Numbered from the stretch's first letter, positions 26,068 through 33,891 are shown. The stretch is DNA of 64,000 nt from an uncultured Bacteroidota bacterium (GCA_913060705.1 CAJXTX010000005.1:1-64000), one strand, 5' to 3'. Notes: generated by a model from the sequence alone, not told the origin. Made by a program: numbers and translations.

Positions 26068-26721
26068 TTACTTCTTTTTATTACGGTTAGAACGATTGTT
26101 CTTTTTTGAATAATTCGTTTTCTGATGCTTTTGATTCGCAAATCTCAAGATATCTTCACTGTTGGTCAGTGCCTCCTTTTGATTTTTAAGATCCAGTCTT
26201 CCTTCGCTAAGTTCAAAAAGGTGATCAAAGATTACGGAGTCTTCAACAGTGTCTTTATTCCAGTTCAAGTAGCATTTTTTCATGTGATTGGCAATGGCCA
26301 AAGCCAAGGCCTCACGCTTATCTGATTCTTCCCAGTCCACGGCTATATCAATCATTCGTTTGATATTATTACCATAGAAACGGTATTTAGGAAAGTTTTG
26401 AGGATAAGGAAGCGCTTCAGGTTTTTGACTAAGCTCTTCTTTCGACGGCTTAGGAAACGGTGCATCTACATCAAGCTTAAAATCAGACATGATGAACAAC
26501 TGATCCCATAATTTGTGCTGAAAATCTGGCACATCTCTTAAATGCGGATGCATGTTACCCATTACGCTGACAATCGCATGAGCCATTTTGTTTCGTTCAT
26601 CACGGGCCTCAACTTCAAGGGCTTGATCGATCATTTTCTGGAAATGTCTTCCGTTCTCCGGAATTATCAATTGAGAACGTGATGTGTTGTATTGTAGGTG
26701 TTCTAAAGCTTCTAAATTCAT
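26068..26721 (-). CDS. DUF4290 protein
   Basis: 217 residues, a Bacteroidota-restricted family. The body is mostly helical (LEALEHLQYNTSRSQLIIPE at the start, MKKCYLNWNKD later) and ends in a strongly basic tail rich in Lys, Arg and Asn, which suggests binding to RNA or another polyanion. It is followed 5 bases later by murA on the same strand, a pairing I associate with flavobacteria. Function unknown. Confidence 0.85.
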   Translation of the reverse strand: MNLEALEHLQYNTSRSQLIIPENGRHFQKMIDQALEVEARDERNKMAHAIVSVMGNMHPHLRDVPDFQHKLWDQLFIMSDFKLDVDAPFPKPSKEELSQKPEALPYPQNFPKYRFYGNNIKRMIDIAVDWEESDKREALALAIANHMKKCYLNWNKDTVEDSVIFDHLFELSEGRLDLKNQKEALTNSEDILRFANQKHQKTNYSKKNNRSNRNKKK

Positions 26722-26748
26722 AGGGGTAAATTAAGGTATTGAGGTGAG

Positions 26749-27036
26749 TTAAAGGGCTATAACTCCCTCTATTTTTCCTACCTCTTTGTATTTCGCGATA
26801 ACCGCATCGGCACTGAGCATCATCGTCTTTACACTGAAACTCACATATTTTCCGGCACTAGAGGGTTTCAAGGTAATATCGTTTTTTTCTTTCTCAAAGA
26901 CCTTTGTCAATGCTTCAACCTTTTCTTCATTAGATTTTACAATGAATTTAAAGAGGTAAAGCGAAGGCCAGGCGGTTTGGTCGTTTAGCTTTTGTTTAAG
27001 ATTGGAATAAAATTCGTCTTCTTTTGAAGCGCTCAT
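26749..27036 (-). CDS. DUF493 (YbeD-like) protein
   Basis: 95 residues from ATG 27036 (MSASKEDEFYSNLKQKLND). The alpha/beta sandwich pattern WPSLYLFKFIVKSNEEKV followed by ITLKPSSAGKYVSFSV is that of DUF493/YbeD, a small ACT-like fold of unknown function. A longer in-frame reading from 27150 would run through the divergent promoter and into the opposite gene, so I reject it. Head of the minus-strand DUF493-DUF4290-murA row. Confidence 0.85.
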   Translation of the reverse strand: MSASKEDEFYSNLKQKLNDQTAWPSLYLFKFIVKSNEEKVEALTKVFEKEKNDITLKPSSAGKYVSFSVKTMMLSADAVIAKYKEVGKIEGVIAL

Positions 27037-27042
27037 TCGGTG

Positions 27043-27070
27043 TATTTTTGTCAAAGATACAGTCTTTGAC
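27043..27070. promoter_or_regulatory. Face-to-face promoters with a palindrome between DUF493 and the P-loop gene
   Basis: Plus strand: TATTTTTG (27043-27050). Minus strand: TATCTTTG (27059-27052). Both fit TAnnTTTG and touch each other. An 8-base perfect dyad GTCAAAGA-TACAG-TCTTTGAC (27050-27070) covers the minus -7 element and ends at the ATG 27071. Confidence 0.5.
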
Positions 27071-27622
27071 ATGAGCCATAAAAGAATACTGATTAGCGGT
27101 GCCCCCGGAAGCGGAAAATCAACGGTCATATCTGCCCTCGAAGCACGCAATCATTGTGTCTACCATGAGGTGATTAGAGAATTAACCCAAGAACTACTCC
27201 TTTCAAAGCAAAATGAGAACTATCGCAATCCTCTTGAAGCACTTGACGATTATTTAGATTTTAATGAGCGACTCTTTTTCGCAAGACTTCAGGATTTTTT
27301 TCATTCCACCCCTACCCCACACTCGTTTTACGATCGTTCTTTCGTAGACGTAGTCGCATACATGGACTTTTTTAATCAGACCCCTCCTAACTACTTTAGA
27401 TCCTACTGTAAACAATTCAGGTACGACCTCTTGTTTTACTTTGATCCTTGGGAAGAAATCTACGAAAAGGATTCAGAACGTTTAGAAACGTTTAAAGACG
27501 TTTTAAACTTGAATACAACCTTAAAAGAATACTATACTTGTCTTGGCTACACTCCTATCGCTGTGCCTACAGGAACAGTCGAGGAAAGGGTTGAGTTCAT
27601 AGAAAAATACCTGATTCGTTGA
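27071..27622 (+). CDS. P-loop ATPase/kinase-like protein (AAA_28 type)
   Basis: 183 residues with Walker A ISGAPGSGKSTV near the N-terminus, a helix with the conserved VYHEVIRELTQELL, and a switch-like FYDRSFVDVVAYMDFF. This is the pattern of the small nucleotide-kinase-like AAA_28 family. Substrate is unknown. Its last codons overlap the recQ start (TTGA), so production of RecQ probably depends on its translation. Confidence 0.8.
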   Translation: MSHKRILISGAPGSGKSTVISALEARNHCVYHEVIRELTQELLLSKQNENYRNPLEALDDYLDFNERLFFARLQDFFHSTPTPHSFYDRSFVDVVAYMDFFNQTPPNYFRSYCKQFRYDLLFYFDPWEEIYEKDSERLETFKDVLNLNTTLKEYYTCLGYTPIAVPTGTVEERVEFIEKYLIR

Positions 27623-29451
27623 TTCAAGAAATTCAAGACACCTTAAAAAAGTATTGGGGCTTTGATCAATTAAGACCACTTCAGTCTGAGATCATTCAAT
27701 CCATTTTACATAAGAAAGACACGCTGGCGGTATTGTCAACGGGTGCCGGAAAGTCCCTTTGCTATCAGCTTCCTGCCTTACTATTACCAGGTGTTTGCGT
27801 GGTGGTTTCACCTTTGGTTGCACTTATGGAAGATCAATTGACAGAATTGAAAACTAAGGGTATTAAGGCCCTCGGATTATTCGGACCTATGAGCGAAGAC
27901 ACCCTAGTTCAACGCTTAGACAATATCAGTTACGGGAACTATAAAATTGTCTTTATGGCCCCAGAGCGTCTTCAAAATCCACTTGTAAGTAACCGATTAG
28001 CATCTATTGAACTCTCATTTTTAGCAGTAGATGAAGCGCACTGCATATCTCAATGGGGACATGACTTTAGACCTTCTTATCGGTCAATTGGAACCTTTAG
28101 AGCCCTAATGAATAAGCTACCCATACTAGCGCTTACAGCTACGGCTACACCAAAAGTAATCGAGGATATTCACGCTAACCTACTCCTCAATGATGCTCAA
28201 GAATTTATTGGTCCAGTCGTCCGTTCTGCGCTCTCTATTAAACGCCACTATCATGTCAACAAAGACCTTCTATTGGATAGCGCATTAAAGCGAAATTTTC
28301 AAAAGTGCATATTGATCTATGTAAGAAGTCGTTCTAAGGCCGAAAAACTGAGTCAGCAACTAAAAAAAGAAGGATATGATTGCTCTTATTACCACGCGGG
28401 ACTTAGTCCTGAAGAGAAATCAAAGCGGCTAAAATACTTCACTACAGCTACGCACCCTATCATGGTGTGTACCAGCGCATTCGGGATGGGAATCGATAGG
28501 CAAGACGTGAGACTAGTGGTTCATTATGATATACCTGAAAGTCTCGAACAATACTACCAAGAGATCGGACGTGCAGGCCGTGATCAAGAGAATGCTACGG
28601 CCCTATTAATCTCTGAAGAAGATCGTATTCATGGATTTGCAGAAACCGCATCCGAATCGTATCCTACCGTCGATCAACTCTATGACATCTACAAGAAACT
28701 GGTGGGTCTATTTCAAATTGCAGCAGGAGAACATCCTGATCAAACTTACACTTTGGGGTTATCAGAAAGTGCGCATAAAGCGGGAATAAAACCAAGAGAT
28801 TGGTATTTAGGCATTCGGTCTCTTGAAAAATATGGTATTCTACAATTCGGAGATACCACAAAAAAAGAATGGCTTATAACATTTGAACCCTCTAGCTTTG
28901 GAAGTAAGGATCAAGGTGACGATGATCTACTTTTCAGAGCGCTTTCACAAAAGTTTCACGAAAGTAAGCATCCAACATTTAGGTATCGTTTTACCTCTCT
29001 AAAAATGCTAAAGGCCGCTGAGTCGGCGGCAAAAAGATCGAAAATCGAATTGAGCCCAACGACTGATATTTATACGATTCATTGGGCCGTTCCGCGCGAG
29101 GATCAGTTCGTGAAGAAATTGCTTCGAACTCATCACCAACCCTACATCGAATTGCGTCAAGATCACGCGAACAAAATGCAAGATTTTCTAGAAAACCAAA
29201 ACCAATGTGCGATGCAGCTAATCGCCGAGCATTTTGGTCAAGAAACGAAGGCGTGTGGGATTTGTGATTACTGCACAGCGTCTTTTGTTACGCAAGAAGA
29301 TCTTCTAAGTTTTTGTGTGACACCGCGAAGCTTTATGGACTTCATTAGTACCTTTGATTGCAGTCCTCAGCACTTAAAAACACTTCTAGGCGAATTAGAA
29401 TCCGAAGGATTAATCGCTGTTAATCATGAGGCTAAATTTTATTCTAAATGA
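27619..29451 (+). CDS. recQ: ATP-dependent DNA helicase RecQ (no HRDC domain)
   Basis: 610 residues. Helicase motifs: TGAGKSLCYQLPALL (I), LAVDEAHCISQWGHDFR (II), ALTATATP (III), CTSAFGMGIDRQDVRLVVHYD and QEIGRAGRDQ (V-VI). The zinc-binding cysteines are in CAMQLIAEHFG and CGICDYC. No HRDC domain follows, so it is the short RecQ form found in many Bacteroidota. The start is TTG at 27619 sharing bases with the upstream stop; no better start lies close. Repairs stalled forks and recombination intermediates. The stop overlaps the fmt start by 4 bases. Confidence 0.93.
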   Translation: MIQEIQDTLKKYWGFDQLRPLQSEIIQSILHKKDTLAVLSTGAGKSLCYQLPALLLPGVCVVVSPLVALMEDQLTELKTKGIKALGLFGPMSEDTLVQRLDNISYGNYKIVFMAPERLQNPLVSNRLASIELSFLAVDEAHCISQWGHDFRPSYRSIGTFRALMNKLPILALTATATPKVIEDIHANLLLNDAQEFIGPVVRSALSIKRHYHVNKDLLLDSALKRNFQKCILIYVRSRSKAEKLSQQLKKEGYDCSYYHAGLSPEEKSKRLKYFTTATHPIMVCTSAFGMGIDRQDVRLVVHYDIPESLEQYYQEIGRAGRDQENATALLISEEDRIHGFAETASESYPTVDQLYDIYKKLVGLFQIAAGEHPDQTYTLGLSESAHKAGIKPRDWYLGIRSLEKYGILQFGDTTKKEWLITFEPSSFGSKDQGDDDLLFRALSQKFHESKHPTFRYRFTSLKMLKAAESAAKRSKIELSPTTDIYTIHWAVPREDQFVKKLLRTHHQPYIELRQDHANKMQDFLENQNQCAMQLIAEHFGQETKACGICDYCTASFVTQEDLLSFCVTPRSFMDFISTFDCSPQHLKTLLGELESEGLIAVNHEAKFYSK

Positions 29452-30398
29452 ATGCCAAAGCGCTAAATATTGCATTTTTTGGGACTCCGGAGTTTGCCGC
29501 TCATCAATTGAATTTTCTTGTCACCGAAGGATTTACAATTACTGTGGTAATCACAGCTCCAGACCGACCTGCAGGACGTGGTAAGAACCTTCAAGCTTCT
29601 GCCGTTAAAAAAATAGCCTTAGAACATAAACTGAATATTGAACAGCCAGAAAACTTAAAGGCCGAAGCTTTTATCAAAAGGTACCGTGAATTGGAGATAG
29701 ATTGCGCGGTGGTAGTCGCCTTCAGGATGTTACCTAAGGTTGTTTGGGAAGCAGCTCGCCTAGGCACGTTTAACCTTCACGCCTCTCTTTTACCACATTA
29801 CAGAGGTGCAGCACCCATACAGTGGGCAATACGAAATCAAGAGACAGAGACAGGACTAAGTACTTTTTTGATAGACGAAAAAATAGACACAGGTGGAATA
29901 TTGTTGCAAACTAAATGCACCATCACTCCAAGTGATAACGCTGCATCACTCCATGACCGCCTCATGGAGCTGGGACCAAAACTCATAGCGCAGACTATAG
30001 AAGGGCTCGCTCAAAATAAACTGACTCCTTTAACCCAAGACAACGCTGCACACTTCAAAGAGGCTCCAAAACTCACCAAAGAGAATACGCGAATTGATCT
30101 GAACCTTTCGCCTGCGAGTTTTTGCGCTTTGATTAGAAGCTTAGATCCGTATCCAGGCGCACAGGCGTTATTGAAAGACGGTGAAACTGAGGTGGCAATA
30201 AAAATCTATGAAGCTCAAGAATCTTCGAAACATCATTTAAAGAAGCACGCATTGCTTGAAGAGGATGGAAAAATATTTTTGGGGTTAAACAAAGGTTCAG
30301 TGGAGATTCTTAAGTGGCAATTTCCTGCAAAAAAAGCAGTTTTTGTCAAAGATTTTCTCAACGGACATCGCTTAAATCAAGGCGTCGAGCTCTTTTAA
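29448..30398 (+). CDS. fmt: Methionyl-tRNA formyltransferase
   Basis: 316 residues. Formyl-THF binding begins FFGTPEFAAHQL and the catalytic motif is FNLHASLLPHYRGAAPIQWAI; the Fmt loop and C-terminal OB-like domain follow (SLDPYPGAQA). Formylates initiator Met-tRNA. ATG 29448 overlaps the recQ stop (ATGA). No peptide deformylase is adjacent. Confidence 0.95.
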   Translation: MNAKALNIAFFGTPEFAAHQLNFLVTEGFTITVVITAPDRPAGRGKNLQASAVKKIALEHKLNIEQPENLKAEAFIKRYRELEIDCAVVVAFRMLPKVVWEAARLGTFNLHASLLPHYRGAAPIQWAIRNQETETGLSTFLIDEKIDTGGILLQTKCTITPSDNAASLHDRLMELGPKLIAQTIEGLAQNKLTPLTQDNAAHFKEAPKLTKENTRIDLNLSPASFCALIRSLDPYPGAQALLKDGETEVAIKIYEAQESSKHHLKKHALLEEDGKIFLGLNKGSVEILKWQFPAKKAVFVKDFLNGHRLNQGVELF

Positions 30399-30472
30399 GG
30401 GTTCAAAAAGTCCGTTTTTAGGGCAATAAATGTTAATAAACCATTAAACTTATTAACAAAATAGAAGCAAAA

Positions 30473-30514
30473 CCCCGTAAATAGGCCATTTACAGGGATT
30501 TCCGACTATATTTG
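30473..30514 (+). promoter_or_regulatory. HU promoter region with imperfect palindrome
   Basis: TATATTTG (30507-30514) is a perfect -7 element, 39 bases before the HU start. Just upstream, 30473-30497 reads as an imperfect inverted repeat centred on GTAAATAGGCCATTTAC. The remainder of the 155-base gap after fmt is A/T-rich with no further gene. Confidence 0.55.
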
Positions 30515-30553
30515 AGTGCGTTATCAAACAATAACCCTTAAAATTAATTTACT

Positions 30554-30826
30554 ATGAACAAAACTGAATTAATCGATGCAATGGCTGCTGATGCCGGTAT
30601 CACAAAAGCTGCTGCAAAAAAAGCATTAGAATCTTTCTTAGGAAACATCGAAGGATCTTTGAAAAAAGGTGGACGTGTTTCTTTAGTAGGTTTCGGATCT
30701 TGGTCTGTATCTAAGAGAAGCGCAAGAGAAGGAAGAAACCCACAAACTGGTGCAACGATCAAAATCGCTGCTAAAAATGTAGTGAAGTTTAAAGCAGGAG
30801 CTGAATTGTCATCTGCAGTAAACTAA
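30554..30826 (+). CDS. hup: HU-family DNA-binding protein
   Basis: 90 residues, canonical HU/IHF fold: helical MNKTELIDAMAADAGITKAA, then the signature GFGSWSVSKRSAREGRNPQTG whose arm inserts into the DNA minor groove with the proline in RNPQTG. Compacts the nucleoid as a dimer. Single gene with its own promoter and terminator and no bound partner gene. Confidence 0.95.
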   Translation: MNKTELIDAMAADAGITKAAAKKALESFLGNIEGSLKKGGRVSLVGFGSWSVSKRSAREGRNPQTGATIKIAAKNVVKFKAGAELSSAVN

Positions 30827-30849
30827 TACAACCATAAAAAGTTGAAATT

Positions 30850-30875
30850 AAAGCGCCTATTTGGCGCTTTTTTTT
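30850..30875 (+). terminator. Intrinsic terminator after HU
   Basis: Stem AAAGCGCC / GGCGCTTT with loop TATTT followed by a T8 tract. Confidence 0.9.
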
Positions 30876-30891
30876 GGTCTAGACTTATCTT

Positions 30892-31695
30892 TTACTGAAG
30901 TACAGCAGAGATAGCGTCTACTGCTTGATGAACATAGGTTGTTTTTCTGAAACGCTCTACCCCTATCAAGCCTTTATCTGGACTTACAATGATCAATTCG
31001 TCTGCGCGTTGCACATCAAAGGGGTTCATTTCAGTTTCTTCAAGGGTATAGTCTTCTATTTCTTTGATTAATTCTATGAAACGGCCTCTCAAGGTTTCTC
31101 TATACACTCCTGATTTTTCAGAAGGGGTTTTAAGGGTAGTACCAAATCGAAGAACTACATAACCATTTAAGGTCATCACTACCTCCTTACGAGCATTAAG
31201 AATAAAACAATCTTCGTATCCGTGATCATTGCAATACGCCTTCGCTACACTATGAATAGGAGAAGCAGGAGTTTTAACCCCATTCAAAAAATCGTCAGAC
31301 CAATAAAATTCTTTAAAAAGGTCAATTTCTCCCATCGACCTCTTCACCCAATGATTTGACTTCAAAGGTTCTAAGGCCACTATAAATAAAGGGGTGTGAT
31401 TTTCAGATAGGGAAACGTAGAAATGAACAAGAACTCTCCCATTGATATCATTTGCCTCTAAGGCCTTTCTAATCTCCTCCTCAATAAATTCAGGGGTATA
31501 CTCCATTGGGATGCGTCGCTTGTAGATACGCATAGAAGTCATAATCCCAAAGTAATGACGTTCAAAATCTTCGCATTCTCCTGATTCGAAGAAAAGTCTT
31601 TCTTCAATAGCTACCGAAGAATTGGCGATAAACTGAGAAAAAGAAAAATAAGGATCTGATTCAGAAATCAAGACCCCATTTACATTGAGCACCAT
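30892..31695 (-). CDS. Class IV aminotransferase-like protein with degraded cofactor site
   Basis: 267 residues aligning along its length with flavobacterial class IV (PabC/IlvE-fold) aminotransferases: HYFGIMTSMRIYKRRIPM, the IDLFKEFYWSDDF segment and NPFDVQRADELIIV are recognisable. The probable PLP lysine survives (K141 in VKTPASP). Missing are the GDxxFET motif (around residues 22-31 the sequence is FIANSSVAIE), the phosphate-binding Arg after HYF (G50 here) and the PLP-ring Glu (M174 here, in VVMTLNG). Catalysis is therefore doubtful. The frame is intact, so it is a diverged paralogue, not a pseudogene. Followed upstream by the START-like gene at a 16-base gap. Confidence 0.8.
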   Translation of the reverse strand: MVLNVNGVLISESDPYFSFSQFIANSSVAIEERLFFESGECEDFERHYFGIMTSMRIYKRRIPMEYTPEFIEEEIRKALEANDINGRVLVHFYVSLSENHTPLFIVALEPLKSNHWVKRSMGEIDLFKEFYWSDDFLNGVKTPASPIHSVAKAYCNDHGYEDCFILNARKEVVMTLNGYVVLRFGTTLKTPSEKSGVYRETLRGRFIELIKEIEDYTLEETEMNPFDVQRADELIIVSPDKGLIGVERFRKTTYVHQAVDAISAVLQ

Positions 31696-31711
31696 AATAG
31701 CTTAGAGGTAT

Positions 31712-32098
31712 TTACGCAGAACCTAGTACGTGCTTAAGATCATCGATTTGATTTTCCCAAAGCATTTTAGATTCCTCTACTTCATCTTCCTCAGCAAAAT
31801 CGGTTACAAAGAGGGAAACATCTTTTGTGATTTCATCAACAACAATACGCAGCTCAAAATACTCTTCTGGGCTATCTGCATGGCTCCATTGAAAGCGAAC
31901 GTATTGATCCGACTTCTTTTTAAGTAAAATAGCCTCTTCTTCATTTTCATCCCAAATGAAGGTAAACTTCTCACTTCTCGAATTAACGTTATCAGCGTAC
32001 CATTCAGAAAGGCCTGAAGCCGTTGAAATATATTGATATAAAAGTTGTGGAGATGCCTGAAAAACAAATTCCATCTCAAACTTCGTCTTAGCGCTCAT
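31712..32098 (-). CDS. START-like domain protein
   Basis: 128 residues of the AHSA1/START-like fold: FQASPQLLYQYISTASGLSEWYADNV, then FTFIWDENEEEA and VTDFAEEDEVEESKMLWENQ with a closing helix. A small, highly conserved flavobacterial cytosolic protein of unknown ligand. It precedes the class IV aminotransferase-like gene in one transcription unit, an arrangement I recall from other flavobacteria. Confidence 0.88.
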   Translation of the reverse strand: MSAKTKFEMEFVFQASPQLLYQYISTASGLSEWYADNVNSRSEKFTFIWDENEEEAILLKKKSDQYVRFQWSHADSPEEYFELRIVVDEITKDVSLFVTDFAEEDEVEESKMLWENQIDDLKHVLGSA

Positions 32099-32160
32099 AA
32101 TATAGCATTAGGCATTTGAGCAAATTAACCAAAAAGTAGAGATTAAAAAAAATTACTCTT

Positions 32161-32168
32161 TATATTTG
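32161..32168 (+). promoter_or_regulatory. -7 element of tRNA-Met
   Basis: TATATTTG, exact TAnnTTTG match, 21 bases before the tRNA. A TTG at the usual -33 distance is not evident. Confidence 0.6.
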
Positions 32169-32189
32169 CAGCCACTTTAGAAACCGTGA

Positions 32190-32263
32190 GGCGAGGTAGC
32201 TCAGGCGGTTAGAGCGCAGGATTCATAACCCTGAGGTCGGGGGTTCAATTCCCCCCCTCGCTA
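32190..32263 (+). tRNA. tRNA-Met (CAT anticodon), probably elongator
   Basis: 74-base cloverleaf: acceptor GGCGAGG/CCTCGCT (G1-U72 wobble), D stem GCTC/GAGC, anticodon arm CAGGA-TTCATAA-CCCTG, T arm GGGGG-TTCAATT-CCCCC, discriminator A, no encoded CCA. It lacks the three G-C pairs at the base of the anticodon stem and the 1-72 mismatch of initiators. A lysidine-modified tRNA-Ile(CAT) is the alternative. Confidence 0.9.
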
Positions 32264-32273
32264 CAACAAAAAC

Positions 32274-32306
32274 AACCACTTTGTTCGAAGAACAAGGTGG
32301 TTTTTT
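32274..32306 (+). terminator. Terminator of tRNA-Met
   Basis: 13-base stem AACCACTTTGTTC / GAACAAGGTGGTT (one G-T pair) with loop GAA and a T6 run, starting 11 bases after the tRNA. Confidence 0.85.
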
Positions 32307-32350
32307 ATTTACAGATAGGTCGAGCTTGCTTGAACCTATCTGTAAATAAA
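32304..32350. repeat. 17-bp perfect inverted repeat
   Basis: TTTATTTACAGATAGGT (32304-32320) and ACCTATCTGTAAATAAA (32334-32350) around a 13-base centre that itself holds AGC-TT-GCT. It follows the tRNA terminator and precedes the tandem repeat. No gene is encoded; it could be a second terminator or the end of a small inserted element. Confidence 0.8.
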
Positions 32351-32359
32351 AAGGCAGCT

Positions 32360-32568
32360 AGCGGTGCACAGCACAGCTAGTGGTTGTTTTTGATGTAGGC
32401 TACTCCCCTAGGGACTCATCGCTCACCCTCGTAGAGTGGGGAGCGGTAATTCATAAAACAACAGCGGTGTTGCGCACAGCTAGTGGTTGTTTTTGATGTA
32501 GGCTACTCCCCTAGGGACTCATCGCTCACCCTCGTAGAGTGGGGAGCGGTAATTCATAAAACAACAGC
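32360..32568. repeat. 103-bp tandem direct repeat, two copies, gene-free region
   Basis: Copy 1 is 32360-32462 and copy 2 is 32463-32565, with three further matching bases to 32568. They are identical except a 4-base block (CACA versus TTGC at positions 8-11 of the unit). Each unit can fold: GTTGTTTT...ATG pairs with CAT...AAAACAAC at the ends, and CTCCCC/GGGGAG or CGCTC/GAGCG pair inside. I see no open frame with a credible start. Together with 32264-32359 and 32569-32633 this is the only stretch above 300 bases without a gene. Confidence 0.9.
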
Positions 32569-32582
32569 TATGTATAAAACAA

Positions 32583-32611
32583 AAAAGGCAGCCCTTTATG
32601 GACTGCCTTTT
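32583..32611 (-). terminator. Terminator of the cold-shock gene
   Basis: Stem AAAAGGCAG / CTGCCTTTT; on the minus strand it is followed by a T run, 23 bases after the stop codon. Confidence 0.85.
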
Positions 32612-32633
32612 GTTAAGCAAATATATTAGTCGT

Positions 32634-32825
32634 TTATAGCATTTCTATATTCGCAGCTTGAAGACCTTTTTTACCTTGCTCCTCGCTGTAAGAAACAGCG
32701 TCTCCTTCTTTAATAGTTAGGCCTTTTAAAGCGGTTACGTGAACGAAAACGTCTTCGCCAGTTTCGTCGTTAGTGATAAAACCAAAACCTTTGGTTTCAT
32801 TGAAAAATTTTACTGTACCATTCAT
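32634..32825 (-). CDS. cspA: Cold-shock domain protein (CspA family)
   Basis: 63 residues, single OB fold. RNA-binding motifs RNP1 (KGFGFI) and RNP2 (VFVHVTAL) are intact. Acts as an RNA chaperone. The 100-base interval to the upstream purC holds no gene and probably forms a long 5' leader, as is usual for regulated csp genes, though I see no definite promoter there. Closed by its own terminator. Confidence 0.95.
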   Translation of the reverse strand: MNGTVKFFNETKGFGFITNDETGEDVFVHVTALKGLTIKEGDAVSYSEEQGKKGLQAANIEML

Positions 32826-32925
32826 AATTTAAAAATCTACTGCAAAAGAAAGCTATTTATCTGAGAATTAAAGAGATTCGTCAGAAAAATCTAAAAAATA
32901 AATTCCTGTAGTTGAAGTAGATAAA

Positions 32926-33885
32926 CTAATAGGACGCTAAAAATTCATTCACATTTTTCTCAATCCTGTGATGCAGATCTGAGGTATCGGCTTTTTTAAA
33001 GCTTTCTTGAAGTATCGCCTCGTACAATTCTATATATCTATTTGAAACTCCTTCGATGTAAGTATCAGACATTTCAGGGACGGCTTGACCTGGCTTACCC
33101 TGAAAGCCCTGTTCGATGAGCCATCGGCGGACAAATTCTTTGGAGAGTTGTTTTTGAGGCTCGCCTTTTCGTTGAAGTTCTTCATAAGTATCGGCATAAA
33201 AATAGCGAGATGAATCTGGTGTATGCACCTCATCAATGAGTACGAGCTCTCCATCAGCTGTGCGTCCGAACTCATACTTCGTGTCGACTAAAATCAAGCC
33301 TGCAGCCTTAGCTAGGGCACTTCCTTTTTCAAAAAGAAGACGCGTATAGCGTTCAAGAGTTTGATAATCTTTTTCAGACACCAGGCCACGTTCTAAAATG
33401 CCTTCTACTGAGATATCTTCATCGTGCTCACCCTGCTCCGCCTTAGTAGCCGGAGTAATAATAGGCCTTTCAAATGCGTCGTTCTCGCGCATTCCATTTG
33501 GCATCTCTACTCCGCACAAGCTGCGCTTACCCGCAGCGTATTCTCGTGCCGCATGACCAGCCAAGTAGCCTCGAATCACCATTTCAATTTTCACCGGCTC
33601 ACAAGCCTTTCCGATGGCCACATTCGGATCGGGTGAAGCGATAAGCCAGTTCGGAACACTCTCCGAAGTGTAATGGAGCATCTTTGTTGCAATCTGATTT
33701 AGGATTTGCCCTTTGTAAGGGATACCCTTAGGCATTACGACATCAAAGGCAGATAAACGGTCTGTGGCGACCATTACGAGTAAATCGTTTTCAAGTGTAT
33801 ATACTTCCCTAACCTTACCGCGGTAAACGGATTGCTGACCTTGAAATGAAAAATCAGTATGCATTAGGGTATTAACAGCCTCCAT
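32926..33885 (-). CDS. purC: SAICAR synthase PurC
   Basis: 319 residues. ATP-binding start [20 protein letters not shown], substrate segment [21 protein letters not shown], and the later [30 protein letters not shown] are diagnostic of phosphoribosylaminoimidazole-succinocarboxamide synthase in purine synthesis. The length is of the longer, yeast-like type common in Bacteroidota. Lies 6 bases after phoH on the same strand; no other pur gene is present. Confidence 0.95.
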   Translation of the reverse strand: MEAVNTLMHTDFSFQGQQSVYRGKVREVYTLENDLLVMVATDRLSAFDVVMPKGIPYKGQILNQIATKMLHYTSESVPNWLIASPDPNVAIGKACEPVKIEMVIRGYLAGHAAREYAAGKRSLCGVEMPNGMRENDAFERPIITPATKAEQGEHDEDISVEGILERGLVSEKDYQTLERYTRLLFEKGSALAKAAGLILVDTKYEFGRTADGELVLIDEVHTPDSSRYFYADTYEELQRKGEPQKQLSKEFVRRWLIEQGFQGKPGQAVPEMSDTYIEGVSNRYIELYEAILQESFKKADTSDLHHRIEKNVNEFLASY

Positions 33886-33891
33886 AAATCT

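Noticed and set aside
27037-27150. N-terminal extension of the DUF493 gene
   Set aside because: Would run across two promoters and into the opposite gene; the family begins at the ATG at 27036.
30892-31695. Pseudogene call for the class IV aminotransferase-like gene
   Set aside because: The frame is uninterrupted and most of the fold is conserved; only cofactor-site residues differ, which suggests divergence rather than decay.
14735-32263. tRNA-linked integrated element
   Set aside because: No integrase, no att-like duplication of a tRNA 3' end outside the short inverted match at 32379, and normal housekeeping genes around both tRNAs.
32360-32568. Possible CRISPR array
   Set aside because: Only two copies, a 103-base unit with no spacers between them, and no cas gene in the window.
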